Below, one piece after another: positions 6,523 through 15,922 of a DNA stretch of 64,000 bases (its first letter is position 1; each line of letters starts with the position of its first letter). This DNA comes from Roseococcus sp. (GTDB lineage: Bacteria > Pseudomonadota > Alphaproteobacteria > Acetobacterales > Acetobacteraceae). Where the stretch lies: the NCBI GenBank assembly GCA_026414745.1, contig JAOAIK010000040.1, positions 147,293-211,292 of the forward strand, given 5' to 3'. The position numbers and the translations under genes were made by a program. The notes below the pieces were generated by a model. The model ran no database searches. It was not told where the DNA came from and saw only the letters and a list, made by a program, of their open reading frames with translations.

Positions 6523-9141
6523 CTACCCCGCCGCGGCCTTGGCCGGCGCGCGCTCCAGCCGCTCGATCAGGGCGGGGCGCTGCACGGGCTTGCCGAGATA
6601 GTCGTCCATCCCGGCCTCTCGGCACATCGTCTCGAAGCTTGGCCCCACTGCGGCGGTCAGTCCGATGATGAGCGCCCGCCGGTTGGGCCCCTGCCCGGCG
6701 CGGATGCGGCGCGTGGCCTCAAGCCCGTCCATCCCGGGCATCTGCAGGTCCATCAGGATGAGGTCGAAGGGCTGGCGCTCGGCCTCGGCCACCGCCGCCG
6801 CACCGTCGCCGGCCACCACCACCTCGCAGTTCAGCTTGCCGAGCAGCGTCGTCATCACGAGCTGGTTGGTCGCATTGTCTTCCGCCAACAGCAGGCGGCG
6901 GCGCGGCATGGGCGGCAGGGCCGCGGCGGCGCCCGCAGTCGGGGCGGCCTCGTCCCCGCGGGCGGCCGGCTGCCGCGCGCCCAGCAGCGCGTCCTTCAGC
7001 CGCTGCGGCAGCACGGGCTTGAGCAGGGTGGCGTCCACCAGGGCGGCATCGGGCTGTTCGCGCGCCAGCTCCGCGCCCGAGCTGCACAGCACGATGGCCA
7101 GGCGCGGCATGGGCTGGGCCGCGCGCAGCCGCCGCGCGAGGTCGAGGCCGCTCGCCTCGCCGAGCCGCCCGTCCAGCACCACGGCCTGCACGGGCGCCCC
7201 CGCCTGGGCGGCGCGGGCGAGTTCGGCCAGGGCCTCGCGCGCATCGGCGGCGACGCGCACCTCCGCCCCCATGGCGGCGAGCTGGCGGGCGAGGATGTCG
7301 CGGTTCACCGGCAGGTCATCCACCGCCAGCACGCGCAGCCCCGAGAGATCGGCCCCGCGCGGCGGCGCGCCGGCCGCCACACCGGCGCGCAGCGTGAAGG
7401 TGAAGCGGCTGCCGCCGCCGCGCGGCAGCTTCGGATCGCGCGGGCCGGCCTCGATGCCGCCACCCATCTCCTCGGCCAGCCGCTTGCAGATGGCGAGGCC
7501 GAGGCCGGTGCCCCCGTATTTGCGGCTGATGGAGGCATCGGCCTGGGTGAAGCGCTCGAACAGCCGGGGAATCTGCGCGGGATCGAGGCCGATGCCCGTG
7601 TCGGTCACATGACAGGTCAGGCGCCATTCGCGCTTCCCGGCGAGACGCTCGGCCGCCACCTCGAGGGCGATCCAACCGGCCTCGGTGAACTTCACCGCAT
7701 TGCCCACGAGGTTGAACAGCACCTGCCGGAAGCGCCCGGGATCGCCCACCACCTGCTGCGGCAGGGCGGGATCGAGCGCCACCACCAGCTCCACCCCCTT
7801 CTCCGCCGCGCGCGGGGCGAACAGCTCCACGATGGTGCCGATCTCGCGTTCCAGGGAGAAGGGCAGGCGCTCCAGCTCCACCGCCCCCGCCTCCAGCTTC
7901 GAGAGGTCGAGGATGTCGTTCAGCACCATCAGCAGGTGCTCGGCCGAGTTCTGGATGGTCTCGGCGTAGCGGCGCTGGATGGGGTCGAGCCGCGTGTCGA
8001 GCAGCAGCCCGGTCATGCCGATCACGCCGTTCATCGGGGTGCGGATCTCGTGGCTCATGGAGGCGAGGAAGTCCTCCTTGGCACGGAAGGCGGCGCGCGC
8101 CTCGCGCTCGCTCTCCGCCAGCCGCCGCCCCTGCGCCTCCAGCGCCTGCGCCTGGCGGATGACGAGGCCGAGCGCGCCCATGATCGCCACCGCCGCCAGT
8201 GCGATGCCGCCGAGCAGGAGCCAGCCCAGCGCGCGCAGCGGGCCGAAGGCGTCGCGCCGGGCGCGCACCACCTCGACCACGAAGAGCCCCTGGCGTGTGA
8301 CGGCGAAGCTGCCGATCACCTCCACCCCATCCTGGTCGGAGCCGACATAGGTGCCGCTCTCGCGCCGCGGCAGGAAAGTGCGGAAGGGCCAGGCCGCCGG
8401 ATGGATCATCCCGATGCCCTCGCGCCCGCCGTCCGAACGCGCGAGCAGCGCGCCGTTCAGGCCGTGCAGCCGGACGGTGACGCCGAAGGCCGCCGCGTAC
8501 TGCTGCAGCACCGAGACGAGATAGTCGGGGTTCAACAGCGCGATCACCGCCCCCTCGAAGCCCCCCCCGGGGGCACGGATGGCGCGGGCGAGCGGGATGG
8601 ACCACAGCCCTGTCTCGGCGATGGCGCGCGGGCTCGGCCCGGCGAGGTAGCGGCCCGCCTCGGGCTGGCCCAGCCGCAGCGACTGGCCGCCGAAGCGCAG
8701 CACCCGGAACCAGTCCCGGTTCTCGATGGAGAGGCCGACCAACCCCTCCGTCGTCGCGTTCACCACCACGCCCCCGGCATCGGCGACAGCGACGGCGCGG
8801 ATCTGCGTCAGGTCGCGCAGCAGGCCCGAACGGTCACCGGCGAAGGCGGAGCCGACGCGCTCGCGCGGGCGCTCGGCGAGGTCGAGCAGCACGAGGTCCA
8901 CGGTCTGGATGGCGCGGGTGAGCTGGTCGGCCAGCGCCGCCGCCACCGCCTCGGTGAGCTGTTCCGCCTCGCGCTGCGCCTCGCGCTCGCCGCGGTGCAT
9001 CACCACCGCCCAGACGCCGAGCAGGCAGGCGATCACCACCCCCGCCACCAGGGGATAAAGCCGCGCCGAGCGCACGGGCGCCACCGCGGAAGGCCGGGTG
9101 CGCGGCGCGCGGGACCGAAATGAGGGAAGGCGGAGGGCCAT
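6523..9141 (-). CDS. Hybrid sensor histidine kinase with two receiver domains
   Basis: An 872-residue hybrid kinase. A membrane helix at about residues 30-48 and another at about 303-328 flank a periplasmic sensor of dCache type. The HisKA box has His364 ([11 protein letters not shown]). The HATPase domain shows [16 protein letters not shown] and [13 protein letters not shown]. Two receiver domains follow, with phospho-acceptor Asp657 (LDGRL) and Asp798 ([11 protein letters not shown]); both keep the acidic pocket and the KP lysine, so both look functional. No Hpt or output gene is adjacent. The ATG at 9141 gives a short basic N-terminus before the first helix. It lies 213 bp downstream of tauC on the same strand; a link to taurine sensing is only positional. 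Confidence 0.92.
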   Translation of the reverse strand: MALRLPSFRSRAPRTRPSAVAPVRSARLYPLVAGVVIACLLGVWAVVMHRGEREAQREAEQLTEAVAAALADQLTRAIQTVDLVLLDLAERPRERVGSAFAGDRSGLLRDLTQIRAVAVADAGGVVVNATTEGLVGLSIENRDWFRVLRFGGQSLRLGQPEAGRYLAGPSPRAIAETGLWSIPLARAIRAPGGGFEGAVIALLNPDYLVSVLQQYAAAFGVTVRLHGLNGALLARSDGGREGIGMIHPAAWPFRTFLPRRESGTYVGSDQDGVEVIGSFAVTRQGLFVVEVVRARRDAFGPLRALGWLLLGGIALAAVAIMGALGLVIRQAQALEAQGRRLAESEREARAAFRAKEDFLASMSHEIRTPMNGVIGMTGLLLDTRLDPIQRRYAETIQNSAEHLLMVLNDILDLSKLEAGAVELERLPFSLEREIGTIVELFAPRAAEKGVELVVALDPALPQQVVGDPGRFRQVLFNLVGNAVKFTEAGWIALEVAAERLAGKREWRLTCHVTDTGIGLDPAQIPRLFERFTQADASISRKYGGTGLGLAICKRLAEEMGGGIEAGPRDPKLPRGGGSRFTFTLRAGVAAGAPPRGADLSGLRVLAVDDLPVNRDILARQLAAMGAEVRVAADAREALAELARAAQAGAPVQAVVLDGRLGEASGLDLARRLRAAQPMPRLAIVLCSSGAELAREQPDAALVDATLLKPVLPQRLKDALLGARQPAARGDEAAPTAGAAAALPPMPRRRLLLAEDNATNQLVMTTLLGKLNCEVVVAGDGAAAVAEAERQPFDLILMDLQMPGMDGLEATRRIRAGQGPNRRALIIGLTAAVGPSFETMCREAGMDDYLGKPVQRPALIERLERAPAKAAAG

Positions 9142-9354
9142 CGGCCGCCACTCTGCCAGGAAAACCTTGGCGCCGGGAGGCGCGCGCCGCCCCCTGCCGT
9201 GCCGTTGCGTCGGCCATCGGGCCGCCGTGGTCTCCCCGCCCGGGTCCGGAGCTTCCATCCCGGCGTCTCGCGCGCGCGGCGTGCAAGGGCCGGCGCCCCC
9301 CACGCCACGGGCCATCCGGCGGCTGCCGGCCACGCCAGCCCGGCAGGCGACGGG

Positions 9355-10167
9355 TCAAGCCCGCCCCTTCCAGGGCACGAGACGCCGCTCCGCGAGGCGC
9401 ATCAGCAGGTCGAAGAGATAGGCGAAGGCGCCGATCACCACGATGCCCATCACCACGAGGTCGGTGCGCAGGAAGTTCGAGGCGTTCAGCACCATCTGCC
9501 CCACGCCGACATTGGCCGCGACCATCTCGGCGGCGACGAGCGTCGTCCAGCCGAAGCCGAGCGCGATGCGCATGCCGGTGAGGATCTCGGGCATCGCGGC
9601 CGGCAGCACGACGTGGCGGATCAGCTGCCAGCGCGAGGCGCCGAGCGAGAGCGCCGCGTTCACCTGCTCCGGCGCCACCGAGCGCACCCCGGCCCGCGCC
9701 GCGAGCGCGAGCGGCGCGAAGCAGGCGAGGTAGATGAGGACGACTTTCGACGCCTCCTCGATGCCGAACCAGATGACGACGAGCGGCAGATAGGCGAGCG
9801 GCGGCAGCGGCCGGTAGAACTCGATGGGCGGGTCGAAGACGCCGCGCGCCAGGCGCGAGACGCCCATCGCGATGCCGATCGGGATCGCGGTGAGGCAGGC
9901 GAGGCCGAAGGCCGAGAGCACGCGGAACAGGCTGAGCGCGATGTGGCCGTCGAGCGTCGCATCCCCGATCGGCGTGTGGAAACCGTCCCACAGACGCTCG
10001 GCCACGACGAAGGGGTGCGGCAGGAAGAGCGGCGGCAGCCAGCGCCGCTCGGTGGCGAGCCACCACAGCAGCAGCAGCGCCGCGATGGTGGCGAGGCTGA
10101 TCAGCGTGGCCGAGCGCGGATCGGGCAGGGTGACGCGCGGGCGCGCCGGGCGGGGCGCGTCGCTCAC
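9355..10167 (-). CDS. tauC: Taurine-type ABC transporter permease
   Basis: A 270-residue BPD_transp_1 permease. About six membrane helices are visible, together with the cytoplasmic coupling loop (SLGASRWQLIRHVVLPAAMPEILTGMRIALGFGW), which has the EAA-type glycine. It closely resembles TauC/SsuC permeases of sulfonate importers. Assignment to taurine rests mainly on the binding protein upstream. A 64-bp gap with an inverted repeat separates it from tauB, so its expression may be set apart from the ATPase. Confidence 0.88.
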   Translation of the reverse strand: MSDAPRPARPRVTLPDPRSATLISLATIAALLLLWWLATERRWLPPLFLPHPFVVAERLWDGFHTPIGDATLDGHIALSLFRVLSAFGLACLTAIPIGIAMGVSRLARGVFDPPIEFYRPLPPLAYLPLVVIWFGIEEASKVVLIYLACFAPLALAARAGVRSVAPEQVNAALSLGASRWQLIRHVVLPAAMPEILTGMRIALGFGWTTLVAAEMVAANVGVGQMVLNASNFLRTDLVVMGIVVIGAFAYLFDLLMRLAERRLVPWKGRA

Positions 10168-10169
10168 GC

Positions 10170-10214
10170 CGCCTCCGATCGCCGGAGGGCGCGGCGTCGC
10201 CGCCGGCGGAGGCG
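10170..10214. repeat. Inverted repeat between tauB and tauC
   Basis: CGCCTCCG (10170-10177) and CGGAGGCG (10207-10214) are perfectly complementary around a 29-nt loop. A 15-nt palindrome of ATCGGC / GCCGAT type follows at 10218-10232, touching the tauB stop. It could slow ribosomes or nucleases between the two cistrons; no T-tract is present. Confidence 0.4.
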
Positions 10215-10231
10215 TGAATCGGCGGCGCCGA

Positions 10232-11011
10232 TCACGCCGCCGTCTCCCGCACCCAGGCGAGCGCCTGCTCGCGCAGCGCGATGAAGCGCGCGTCGCTCTT
10301 CACGCGGCGTGCGTCGCGGCAGGCGATGAACTCCCGCCCGAAGCCGACTTCCATGCGGTGGGTGATCCGGCCCGGGCGGGGGCTCATGACGATGAGCTCG
10401 GTGGCGAGGAAGAGCGCCTCCTCCACGCCATGGGTGATGAAGAAGATCGTCTTGCCCGAGGCGGCCCAGACCTCGAGGAGCAGCTCCTGCAGGCTCTCGC
10501 GCGTCAGCGCATCGAGCGCGCCGAGGGGTTCGTCCATCAGCAGCACCTCGGGGTCGGCGGCGAGCGCGCGGGCGATGCCCACACGCTGCTGCTGCCCGCC
10601 CGAGAGGGCCCAGACCGGCCGGTCGGCGGCGTCGGCGAGGCCGACGAGCGCGAGCGTCTCGCGCGCGAGCTCGCGCCGGCGCGCGCGCGGCATGCCCTTG
10701 AGCATGGGCCCGAAGGCGACGTTCTCCCACACCGGCAGCCAGGGCATCAGCGCGTGCTTCTGGAACACCACGCCGCGGTCGGCGCCGGGTGCGGTCACAC
10801 GGCGGCCGGCCACCAGCACCTCGCCCGTCGAGGGCTCGATGAAGCCCGCAATGGCGTTGAGCAGCGTCGTCTTGCCGCAGCCCGAGGCCCCGAGGGCGAC
10901 GGTGAAGCCGCCTTCGGGGATCTCGAGGTCCACATCCTTCAGCGCGTGCAGCACGCCGCCGCCTGCCAGCGGGAAGGCGACGGACAGGCCGCGGACGGAA
11001 ACGGCGCCCAC
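10232..11011 (-). CDS. tauB: Taurine-type ABC transporter ATPase
   Basis: A 259-residue ABC ATPase. Walker A is GASGCGKTT (about residues 37-45), the signature is LSGGQQQR and Walker B is VLLMDEP. H-loop ITHGVEEA follows. It belongs to the TauB/SsuB nitrate-sulfonate-taurine group and would power import through TauC. Its start abuts the tauA stop exactly (11011/11012), consistent with a tauA-tauB transcript. Confidence 0.92.
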   Translation of the reverse strand: MGAVSVRGLSVAFPLAGGGVLHALKDVDLEIPEGGFTVALGASGCGKTTLLNAIAGFIEPSTGEVLVAGRRVTAPGADRGVVFQKHALMPWLPVWENVAFGPMLKGMPRARRRELARETLALVGLADAADRPVWALSGGQQQRVGIARALAADPEVLLMDEPLGALDALTRESLQELLLEVWAASGKTIFFITHGVEEALFLATELIVMSPRPGRITHRMEVGFGREFIACRDARRVKSDARFIALREQALAWVRETAA

Positions 11012-12028
11012 TCAGGCGTTCGCGGCGAAGCTTGCGAAGCGCGGCGTCACATGCGCGGCGATGTTCGCCGGCACCGCCTGGATGCGGCCCTGCGCGGCGA
11101 GGAACTCGGCCGTGTGGCGGATGGCGCGCACGCAGCCGCCCTCCGCGCCGCCGCCGAGCCAGGCGGCGGAGGCCTGCTGCGCCGCCGGGACGAAGCGGTA
11201 GAGCTTCATCATCTCGGGCACGTCCTCGACGCGCGCGCCGGTGATGCGCGCCGTCGCGGCTGCGTTCGGCGTGCCGGGGCCCCAGAGCGCCGGGTTGGCG
11301 GCATAGGCGGCATCCGCGCGCGCCATGGCGCGGGTGTAGGCCTGCATGAAGGCCTCGTTGGCGCGTGCCCAGGGCCGGTCCACGATGACGCCGTCGAAGG
11401 TCGGCCGCCCCCAGGAGGCGAGCAGGCCCGAGGTGAGCAGCACGCGGCCGTTGCGCAGCACCGCCGTGCGCGTCGGCTCCCAGACGAAGGTCGCGTCGAT
11501 GTCGCCGCGCTCCCAGGCGGCGGCGATCTCGGCGGGGCGCATGTTGAGGATGCGCAGGCTGTTCGCGGGGATGCCGAACTGCTCGAGGGCGAAGAGCAGG
11601 TGGAAATGCGTGGTCGAGACGAAGGGCACGCCCACGCGCTTGCCGCGCAAATCCTGCGGCGCATTGATGCCGGAGCCGTGGCGCACGATCAGCGCCTCGG
11701 CGTCGGCGATGTCGGTCAGGATCCAGAACAGCTCGACGTCGAGGCCCTGGGCGATGGCGGCCGTGGTCGGCGAGGAGCCGACCTCGCCGATCTTCACGTC
11801 GCCCGAGGCCATGGCGCGGATCACGTCGGCCCCGGCCTGGAACATGCGCCAGTTGATCCGGTAGCCGGTCTCGCGCTCCACCTCCTGCGCCGCCATCGCC
11901 ACGCGGAAGGGCACGACCATGTACTGGTGCGCGATCGTCACCTCACGTGCCTGGGCGAGCGCCGGGGCGGCGAGGACGGCGACGCCGGCGGCGAGCGCGG
12001 CGCGGCGGGAGGGCATCGGGTGGGACAT
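11012..12028 (-). CDS. tauA: Taurine-binding periplasmic protein
   Basis: A 338-residue periplasmic solute-binding protein with a signal peptide (RRAALAAGVAVLAAPALAQA). The mature part matches TauA closely: INWRMFQAGADVIRAMASGDVKIG, GSSPTTAA, EALIVRHGSGI, DLRGKRVGVPFVSTTHFHLL and AAAWERGDIDATFVWEP. TauA captures taurine (2-aminoethanesulfonate) for the TauBC importer. The ATG at 12028 was preferred because AGAGGAG lies just upstream and the signal peptide follows. A 58-bp gap separates it from the upstream aminotransferase gene. Confidence 0.92.
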   Translation of the reverse strand: MSHPMPSRRAALAAGVAVLAAPALAQAREVTIAHQYMVVPFRVAMAAQEVERETGYRINWRMFQAGADVIRAMASGDVKIGEVGSSPTTAAIAQGLDVELFWILTDIADAEALIVRHGSGINAPQDLRGKRVGVPFVSTTHFHLLFALEQFGIPANSLRILNMRPAEIAAAWERGDIDATFVWEPTRTAVLRNGRVLLTSGLLASWGRPTFDGVIVDRPWARANEAFMQAYTRAMARADAAYAANPALWGPGTPNAAATARITGARVEDVPEMMKLYRFVPAAQQASAAWLGGGAEGGCVRAIRHTAEFLAAQGRIQAVPANIAAHVTPRFASFAANA

Positions 12029-12086
12029 GCGGCTCCGCTCCTCTGGACCTTGCGGCCCCAGACGAAGCAAGAAGCTTGCCAGCCGA

Positions 12087-13475
12087 TCACTCCGCCGCCG
12101 CGCGCGTTCCGCCGCCAAGCTCCGCCCAGGCCGCGTCCAGCCCCTGCCCGAAGCGGCGGCACATCTCGGCCACCTCCGCCTCGGTGATGACCAGCGGCGG
12201 GGTGAAGGCGATGCGGTCGCCGATGGCGCGCACGATCAGCCCGGCCTCGTGGCACTTCTGCTGCACGAGCAGCCCGACCTTGCGCGCGGGCGGGAAGGGC
12301 GCGCGCGTCCCCTTGTCCTCGACGAGCTCGACGCCCGCGATGAGGCCCACGCCGCGCACGTCGCCGACCAGCGGATGGTCGCGGAAGGCGCCGAGCCCGG
12401 CAAGGAAGGCGGGGGAGACGCGCCGCACATGCCCGACGATGTCGCGCTCGGCGTAGATGGCGAGGGTCTCGAGCGCCACCGCGCAGGCCACCGGGTGCCC
12501 GCCATAGGTGAAGCCATGGCCGAAGGTGCCGTGTTTCCTCGATCCCTCGACCAGCGCCTCCTGGATCGGGCGCGAGATCAGCGTGGCCGAGAGCGGCTGG
12601 TAGGCGGCGGTGAGCTGCTTCGCGCAGGTCAGGATGTCGGGCCGGATGCCGTAGGTCTCGCAGCCCCACATGTTGCCGGTGCGCCCGAAGCCGCAGATCA
12701 CCTCGTCGGCGACGAAGAGGATGTCGTGCTTCCTCAGGATGGGCTGGATGAGCTCGAAATAGCCCTCGGGCGGCGTGATGGCGCCGCCGCCGCCCTGCAC
12801 CGGCTCGGCGAAGAAGGCGGCGATGGTCTCCGGCCCCTCGCGCTCGATCAGCGCCTCGAGTTCGGCGGCCATGCGCGCCGAGAAGGCGCGCTCGCTCTCG
12901 CCCGGTTCGGCGAAGCGATAGACGTTGGGATTGCTCACATGCAGGAAGCGGTCGCCATAGGGCAGGTCGAAATCGGCCTGCATGTGCGGCTGGCCCGAGA
13001 GCGACGCCGTGGCCACCGTGTTGCCGTGATAGCCGCGGATGCGGCCGATGATCTTCTTCTTCGCCGGGCGGCCGCGCAGGTTGTTGTAGTACCAGATCAG
13101 CTTGATCGCGGCGTCGTTCGCCTCCGACCCCGAGCACTGGAACAGCGCATAGGGCAGATCGCCCGGCGCCAGCTCCGCGAGCTTCTCGGCGAGCCGCACC
13201 GCGGGCTCATGCCCCTTCTGGAAGAAGGTGTGGTAGTAGGGAAGGGTGAGGAGCTGGCGGTAGGCCGCCTCCGCCAGCCGCCGCTCCGAGAAGCCGAGCG
13301 AGGCGCACCACAGCCCGGCCATCGCCTCGATGTAGTCCCGCCCCTCCGTGTCCCACACGCGCACGCCCTCGCCGCGCGCGATGAGCACCGCGCCCTCGCG
13401 CTGATGGGCCGCGATGTCGGTCTGCTGATGGACCATGTGGGCGATGTCCGCCACATGCAGGTTGTTCGCGCGCAT
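12087..13475 (-). CDS. Class III aminotransferase, possibly taurine:pyruvate aminotransferase
   Basis: A 462-residue PLP enzyme of the omega-amino-acid:pyruvate aminotransferase group. Visible features: the N-terminal HQQTDIAAHQREGAVLIARGEGVRVWDTEGR entry, CSGSEANDAAIK phosphate-binding turn, RIRGYHGNT, the acidic cofactor-ring contact DEVICGFGRTG, and the PLP lysine in CAKQLTAAYQPLSA. Directly upstream of tauABC on the same strand, it most simply deaminates imported taurine to sulfoacetaldehyde (Tpa role). The same fold also covers beta-alanine, putrescine and other amine donors, and no sulfoacetaldehyde acetyltransferase (xsc) is in the window. Class is certain; substrate is an inference from context. 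Confidence 0.85.
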   Translation of the reverse strand: MRANNLHVADIAHMVHQQTDIAAHQREGAVLIARGEGVRVWDTEGRDYIEAMAGLWCASLGFSERRLAEAAYRQLLTLPYYHTFFQKGHEPAVRLAEKLAELAPGDLPYALFQCSGSEANDAAIKLIWYYNNLRGRPAKKKIIGRIRGYHGNTVATASLSGQPHMQADFDLPYGDRFLHVSNPNVYRFAEPGESERAFSARMAAELEALIEREGPETIAAFFAEPVQGGGGAITPPEGYFELIQPILRKHDILFVADEVICGFGRTGNMWGCETYGIRPDILTCAKQLTAAYQPLSATLISRPIQEALVEGSRKHGTFGHGFTYGGHPVACAVALETLAIYAERDIVGHVRRVSPAFLAGLGAFRDHPLVGDVRGVGLIAGVELVEDKGTRAPFPPARKVGLLVQQKCHEAGLIVRAIGDRIAFTPPLVITEAEVAEMCRRFGQGLDAAWAELGGGTRAAAE

Positions 13476-13544
13476 CCTCTGGCCTCCCGCCGGAAAGCGG
13501 AAGGTTAGACCCGCGGCAGCGGCGATGTCAGCGCCCGGCCGGCG

Positions 13545-14012
13545 TCAGGCCGGATCGCCCGTGTCGGCCACGAGGCCCGCAGCCTCGATGCCGGCCACCG
13601 CCGCCTCCTCGTCCTTCGCCGAGAGGTCGCCCGAGACGCCGACGGCGCCGAGCAGGGTCATGGCCGCGTCGCGCACCAGCACCCCGCCCTGGGCGGGCAC
13701 GGCCCTGCCGCCGGTGAGGTCGGAGAGCGCATTGGTGAAGCCCGGCATGGACTGGGCGCGGCGCGCCAGCTCGCGCGTGCCGAAGCCCATGGCCAGCGCG
13801 CCATAGGCCTTCCCCGTCGCGATCTCGGGGCGCAGCAGGCTCGCCCCGTCCTCGCGCTTGGCCAGCTTGAGATGCCCGCCCGCGTCCAGCACCACCACGC
13901 AGAGCGGCAGCAGGCCGAGCGCACGGCCCCTGGCCAGCGCCGCATCGGCGATGGTCTCGGCCTGCGCGAGGGTCAGGCCGTTCACGGCGGCGGGATGGGC
14001 GGGCTGGGGCAT
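13545..14012 (-). CDS. GlcG/HbpS-like (DUF336) protein
   Basis: A 155-residue GlcG/HbpS family protein. Typical features are the N-terminal helix LTLAQAETIADAALARG, the central VVVLDAGGHLKLAKREDGA strand pair, and GGVLVRDAAMTLLGAVGVSG near the C-terminus. Members bind haem or cobalamin-like ligands or accompany glycolate and other catabolic operons; the role is undefined here. Start at 14012 has a GGAG upstream. It lies 69 bp upstream of the aminotransferase on the same strand, so it may lead the taurine operon. Confidence 0.85.
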   Translation of the reverse strand: MPQPAHPAAVNGLTLAQAETIADAALARGRALGLLPLCVVVLDAGGHLKLAKREDGASLLRPEIATGKAYGALAMGFGTRELARRAQSMPGFTNALSDLTGGRAVPAQGGVLVRDAAMTLLGAVGVSGDLSAKDEEAAVAGIEAAGLVADTGDPA

Positions 14013-14064
14013 GGCGGGGCTCCGGGTTGGTCGGGGCGGCGGATAGCGCCGATTCGCCGCCCCG

Positions 14065-15198
14065 TCACATCCGCAGCAGCGGGCGGGGGTCCACCGGCTC
14101 GCCGCCGCGCCGCCACTCGACATAGAGGGTGGGGCGCGGGCCCTGGCCCAGCACGCCCAGCGGCTCGCCCGCGCGCAGGCGCTGGCCGGCCTCCACGTCC
14201 AGCCGCTCGAGTCCGCCCAGCACGAGGTGCTGGCCGGGCGCGCATTCGAGGATCACGAGCCGCCCATAGCTGCGGAAGGGCGCGGCGAAGGCGACCAGGC
14301 CCGCGCAGGGGGCGACGACGCGCGCCCCCGGCGCGGCGACCAGCGTCACGCCGCGCGCCGGCCCGCCCTCGCCGGGGCTCATGAAGCCGCGCACCACCTC
14401 GCCCACCACGGGTGGCGGGCCGGCGGCGAGGACCGCGGGGGTGGGGGCGGGGCCTGTCTCCGGCGCCGGCGGGGCGCGGCCGCGGGCGGGGCGGCGGGCG
14501 GTGCGGGCGCGCGCCTCCTCCTGCTCGAGGCGGGCCAGCGCCTCCTCCAGGCTGCGGGCGCGGGCCATCGCCTCCTCGGCGCGGGCGGCGGCGGCGCGCT
14601 CGGCCGCGCCATACTGGGCGGCGCGGCCACGGGCGGCCTCGAGCTGGGCGTCGAGGGCGGCCGCCGCCTCCCGCGCCGCCGCCTCGGCCAGGCGCAGCCG
14701 CGCCCGCTCGCGCAGCGCCTCGGCCGCCTCGCGCACGGCGCGGGCCTCCGCCTCGCGCAGCGCCTCGGCCAGGGTTTGCGCCTCGCGCACCATGGCGCGC
14801 ATGGCGGCGAGGCCGAGCGCCACCTCCTCCGGCGGCAGGGGCGCGGCCAGCAGCAGCGGGGCGGGCTGGGTGGCCACCCGCGCCAGCACGGGCAGCAGGG
14901 GGGCGATGCGGCGCGTCAGCGCCTCGGCCTCGGCGCGGGCGGCGGCCTCGGCGGCGCGGGCCGCCTCGGCGCGGCGGGCGGTGGCGAGCAGCTCGCGCTC
15001 CGTCGCCTGCACGCGGGCGGCGCCGGCCACCCGCGCCTCGGCCAGGCGCTCGGCCTCGGCCTCGGCGGCGGCGCGGCGCTCCCGCGCCTCGGCGGCCTGG
15101 CGCTCGGCCTCGGCGGCGCGGGTGCGCGCCTCGCGCGGCGTCTCGGCGGCCGCGGGCAGGGCGAGCAGGCAGAACAGGGCCAGGAGAAGGCGGGCCAT
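14065..15198 (-). CDS. EnvC-like murein hydrolase activator (degenerate M23 domain)
   Basis: A 377-residue periplasmic protein. It has a signal peptide (LLLALFCLLALPAAAE), a long Ala/Glu/Arg-rich coiled coil at about residues 20-235, a proline-rich linker and a C-terminal LytM-type domain (GEVVRGFMSPGE ... TLYVEWRRGGEPVDPRPLL). The zinc-binding HxxxD and HxH residues of active M23 peptidases are absent, as in EnvC, which activates amidases at the division septum instead of cutting peptidoglycan itself. It diverges from a GST gene. Confidence 0.85.
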   Translation of the reverse strand: MARLLLALFCLLALPAAAETPREARTRAAEAERQAAEARERRAAAEAEAERLAEARVAGAARVQATERELLATARRAEAARAAEAAARAEAEALTRRIAPLLPVLARVATQPAPLLLAAPLPPEEVALGLAAMRAMVREAQTLAEALREAEARAVREAAEALRERARLRLAEAAAREAAAALDAQLEAARGRAAQYGAAERAAAARAEEAMARARSLEEALARLEQEEARARTARRPARGRAPPAPETGPAPTPAVLAAGPPPVVGEVVRGFMSPGEGGPARGVTLVAAPGARVVAPCAGLVAFAAPFRSYGRLVILECAPGQHLVLGGLERLDVEAGQRLRAGEPLGVLGQGPRPTLYVEWRRGGEPVDPRPLLRM

Positions 15199-15265
15199 GC
15201 GGCCAGCCTACCACCTGTTCCGCCCCGGCGCGCGCCATGCCAGAACCGGCGCGAAGGAGACCGCC

Positions 15266-15922
15266 ATGCCCGAAGGCCGCCTGTTCCTCGGCACTCGCCG
15301 CTATTCCTCCTGGTCGCTGCGCGGCTGGCTCGCGGTGCGCCTCGCCGGGCTCGATGTCGAGGAGGTGGTGATCCCGCTGGCCGAGGGCCCCACCCCCGCC
15401 ATCAAGGGCGCCATGCCCGCGGGCCTCGTGCCCGTGCTGGAGCATCGCGGGCTGCGCATCTGGGACAGCCTCGCCATCGCCGAATACTGCGCCGAGCTCG
15501 CCCCCGGGCTCTGGCCGGCCGAGCGCGCGGCGCGCGCCCATGCGCGCAGCATCGCGGCCGAGATGCACGCCGGCTTCCGCGAGCTGCGCCTCGCCATGCC
15601 CATGAATCTCGGCCGCAGCTTCCCCGGGCGCGGCCGCACCCCGGGCGCGGCCGCCGACATCGCGCGCATCGAGGCGCTCTGGGCGGAGTGCCTCGCCGCA
15701 CGGGGCGGGCCCTTCCTGTTCGGCGCGGCCTTCACGCTCGCCGACGCCTTCTACGCCCCGGTGGTGACGCGCTTCCTCACCTGGCAGCCGGACCTCTCGG
15801 AAACCAGCCGCGCCTACATGGCGGCGGTGCGCGCGCATCCCCTGATGGAGGCCTGGTACGCGGCGGCGCTGGCCGAGCCCGCGGCCTGGCTGCTCGACAA
15901 ATACGAGAACCCGCGCGCATGA
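15266..15922 (+). CDS. Glutathione S-transferase family protein
   Basis: A 218-residue GST. The N-terminal thioredoxin-like domain reads LFLGTRRYSSWSLRGWLAVR, with the cis-proline region VPVLEHRGLRIWDSLAIAEYCAE. A helical C-terminal domain contains FTLADAFYAPVVTRF. The YSSWS element is seen in GSTs related to maleylacetoacetate isomerase and glutaredoxin-type enzymes. Substrate unknown. Its stop overlaps the ATG of the VOC gene (ATGA), so the two are translationally coupled. Confidence 0.88.
   Translation: MPEGRLFLGTRRYSSWSLRGWLAVRLAGLDVEEVVIPLAEGPTPAIKGAMPAGLVPVLEHRGLRIWDSLAIAEYCAELAPGLWPAERAARAHARSIAAEMHAGFRELRLAMPMNLGRSFPGRGRTPGAAADIARIEALWAECLAARGGPFLFGAAFTLADAFYAPVVTRFLTWQPDLSETSRAYMAAVRAHPLMEAWYAAALAEPAAWLLDKYENPRA

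Noticed and set aside
6430..9123. 897-codon open frame on + opposite the hybrid kinase
   Set aside because: Antisense shadow; the - strand shows complete kinase and receiver motifs.
12087..13475. Naming the aminotransferase tpa
   Set aside because: The class III family covers many amine donors; only neighbourhood points to taurine.
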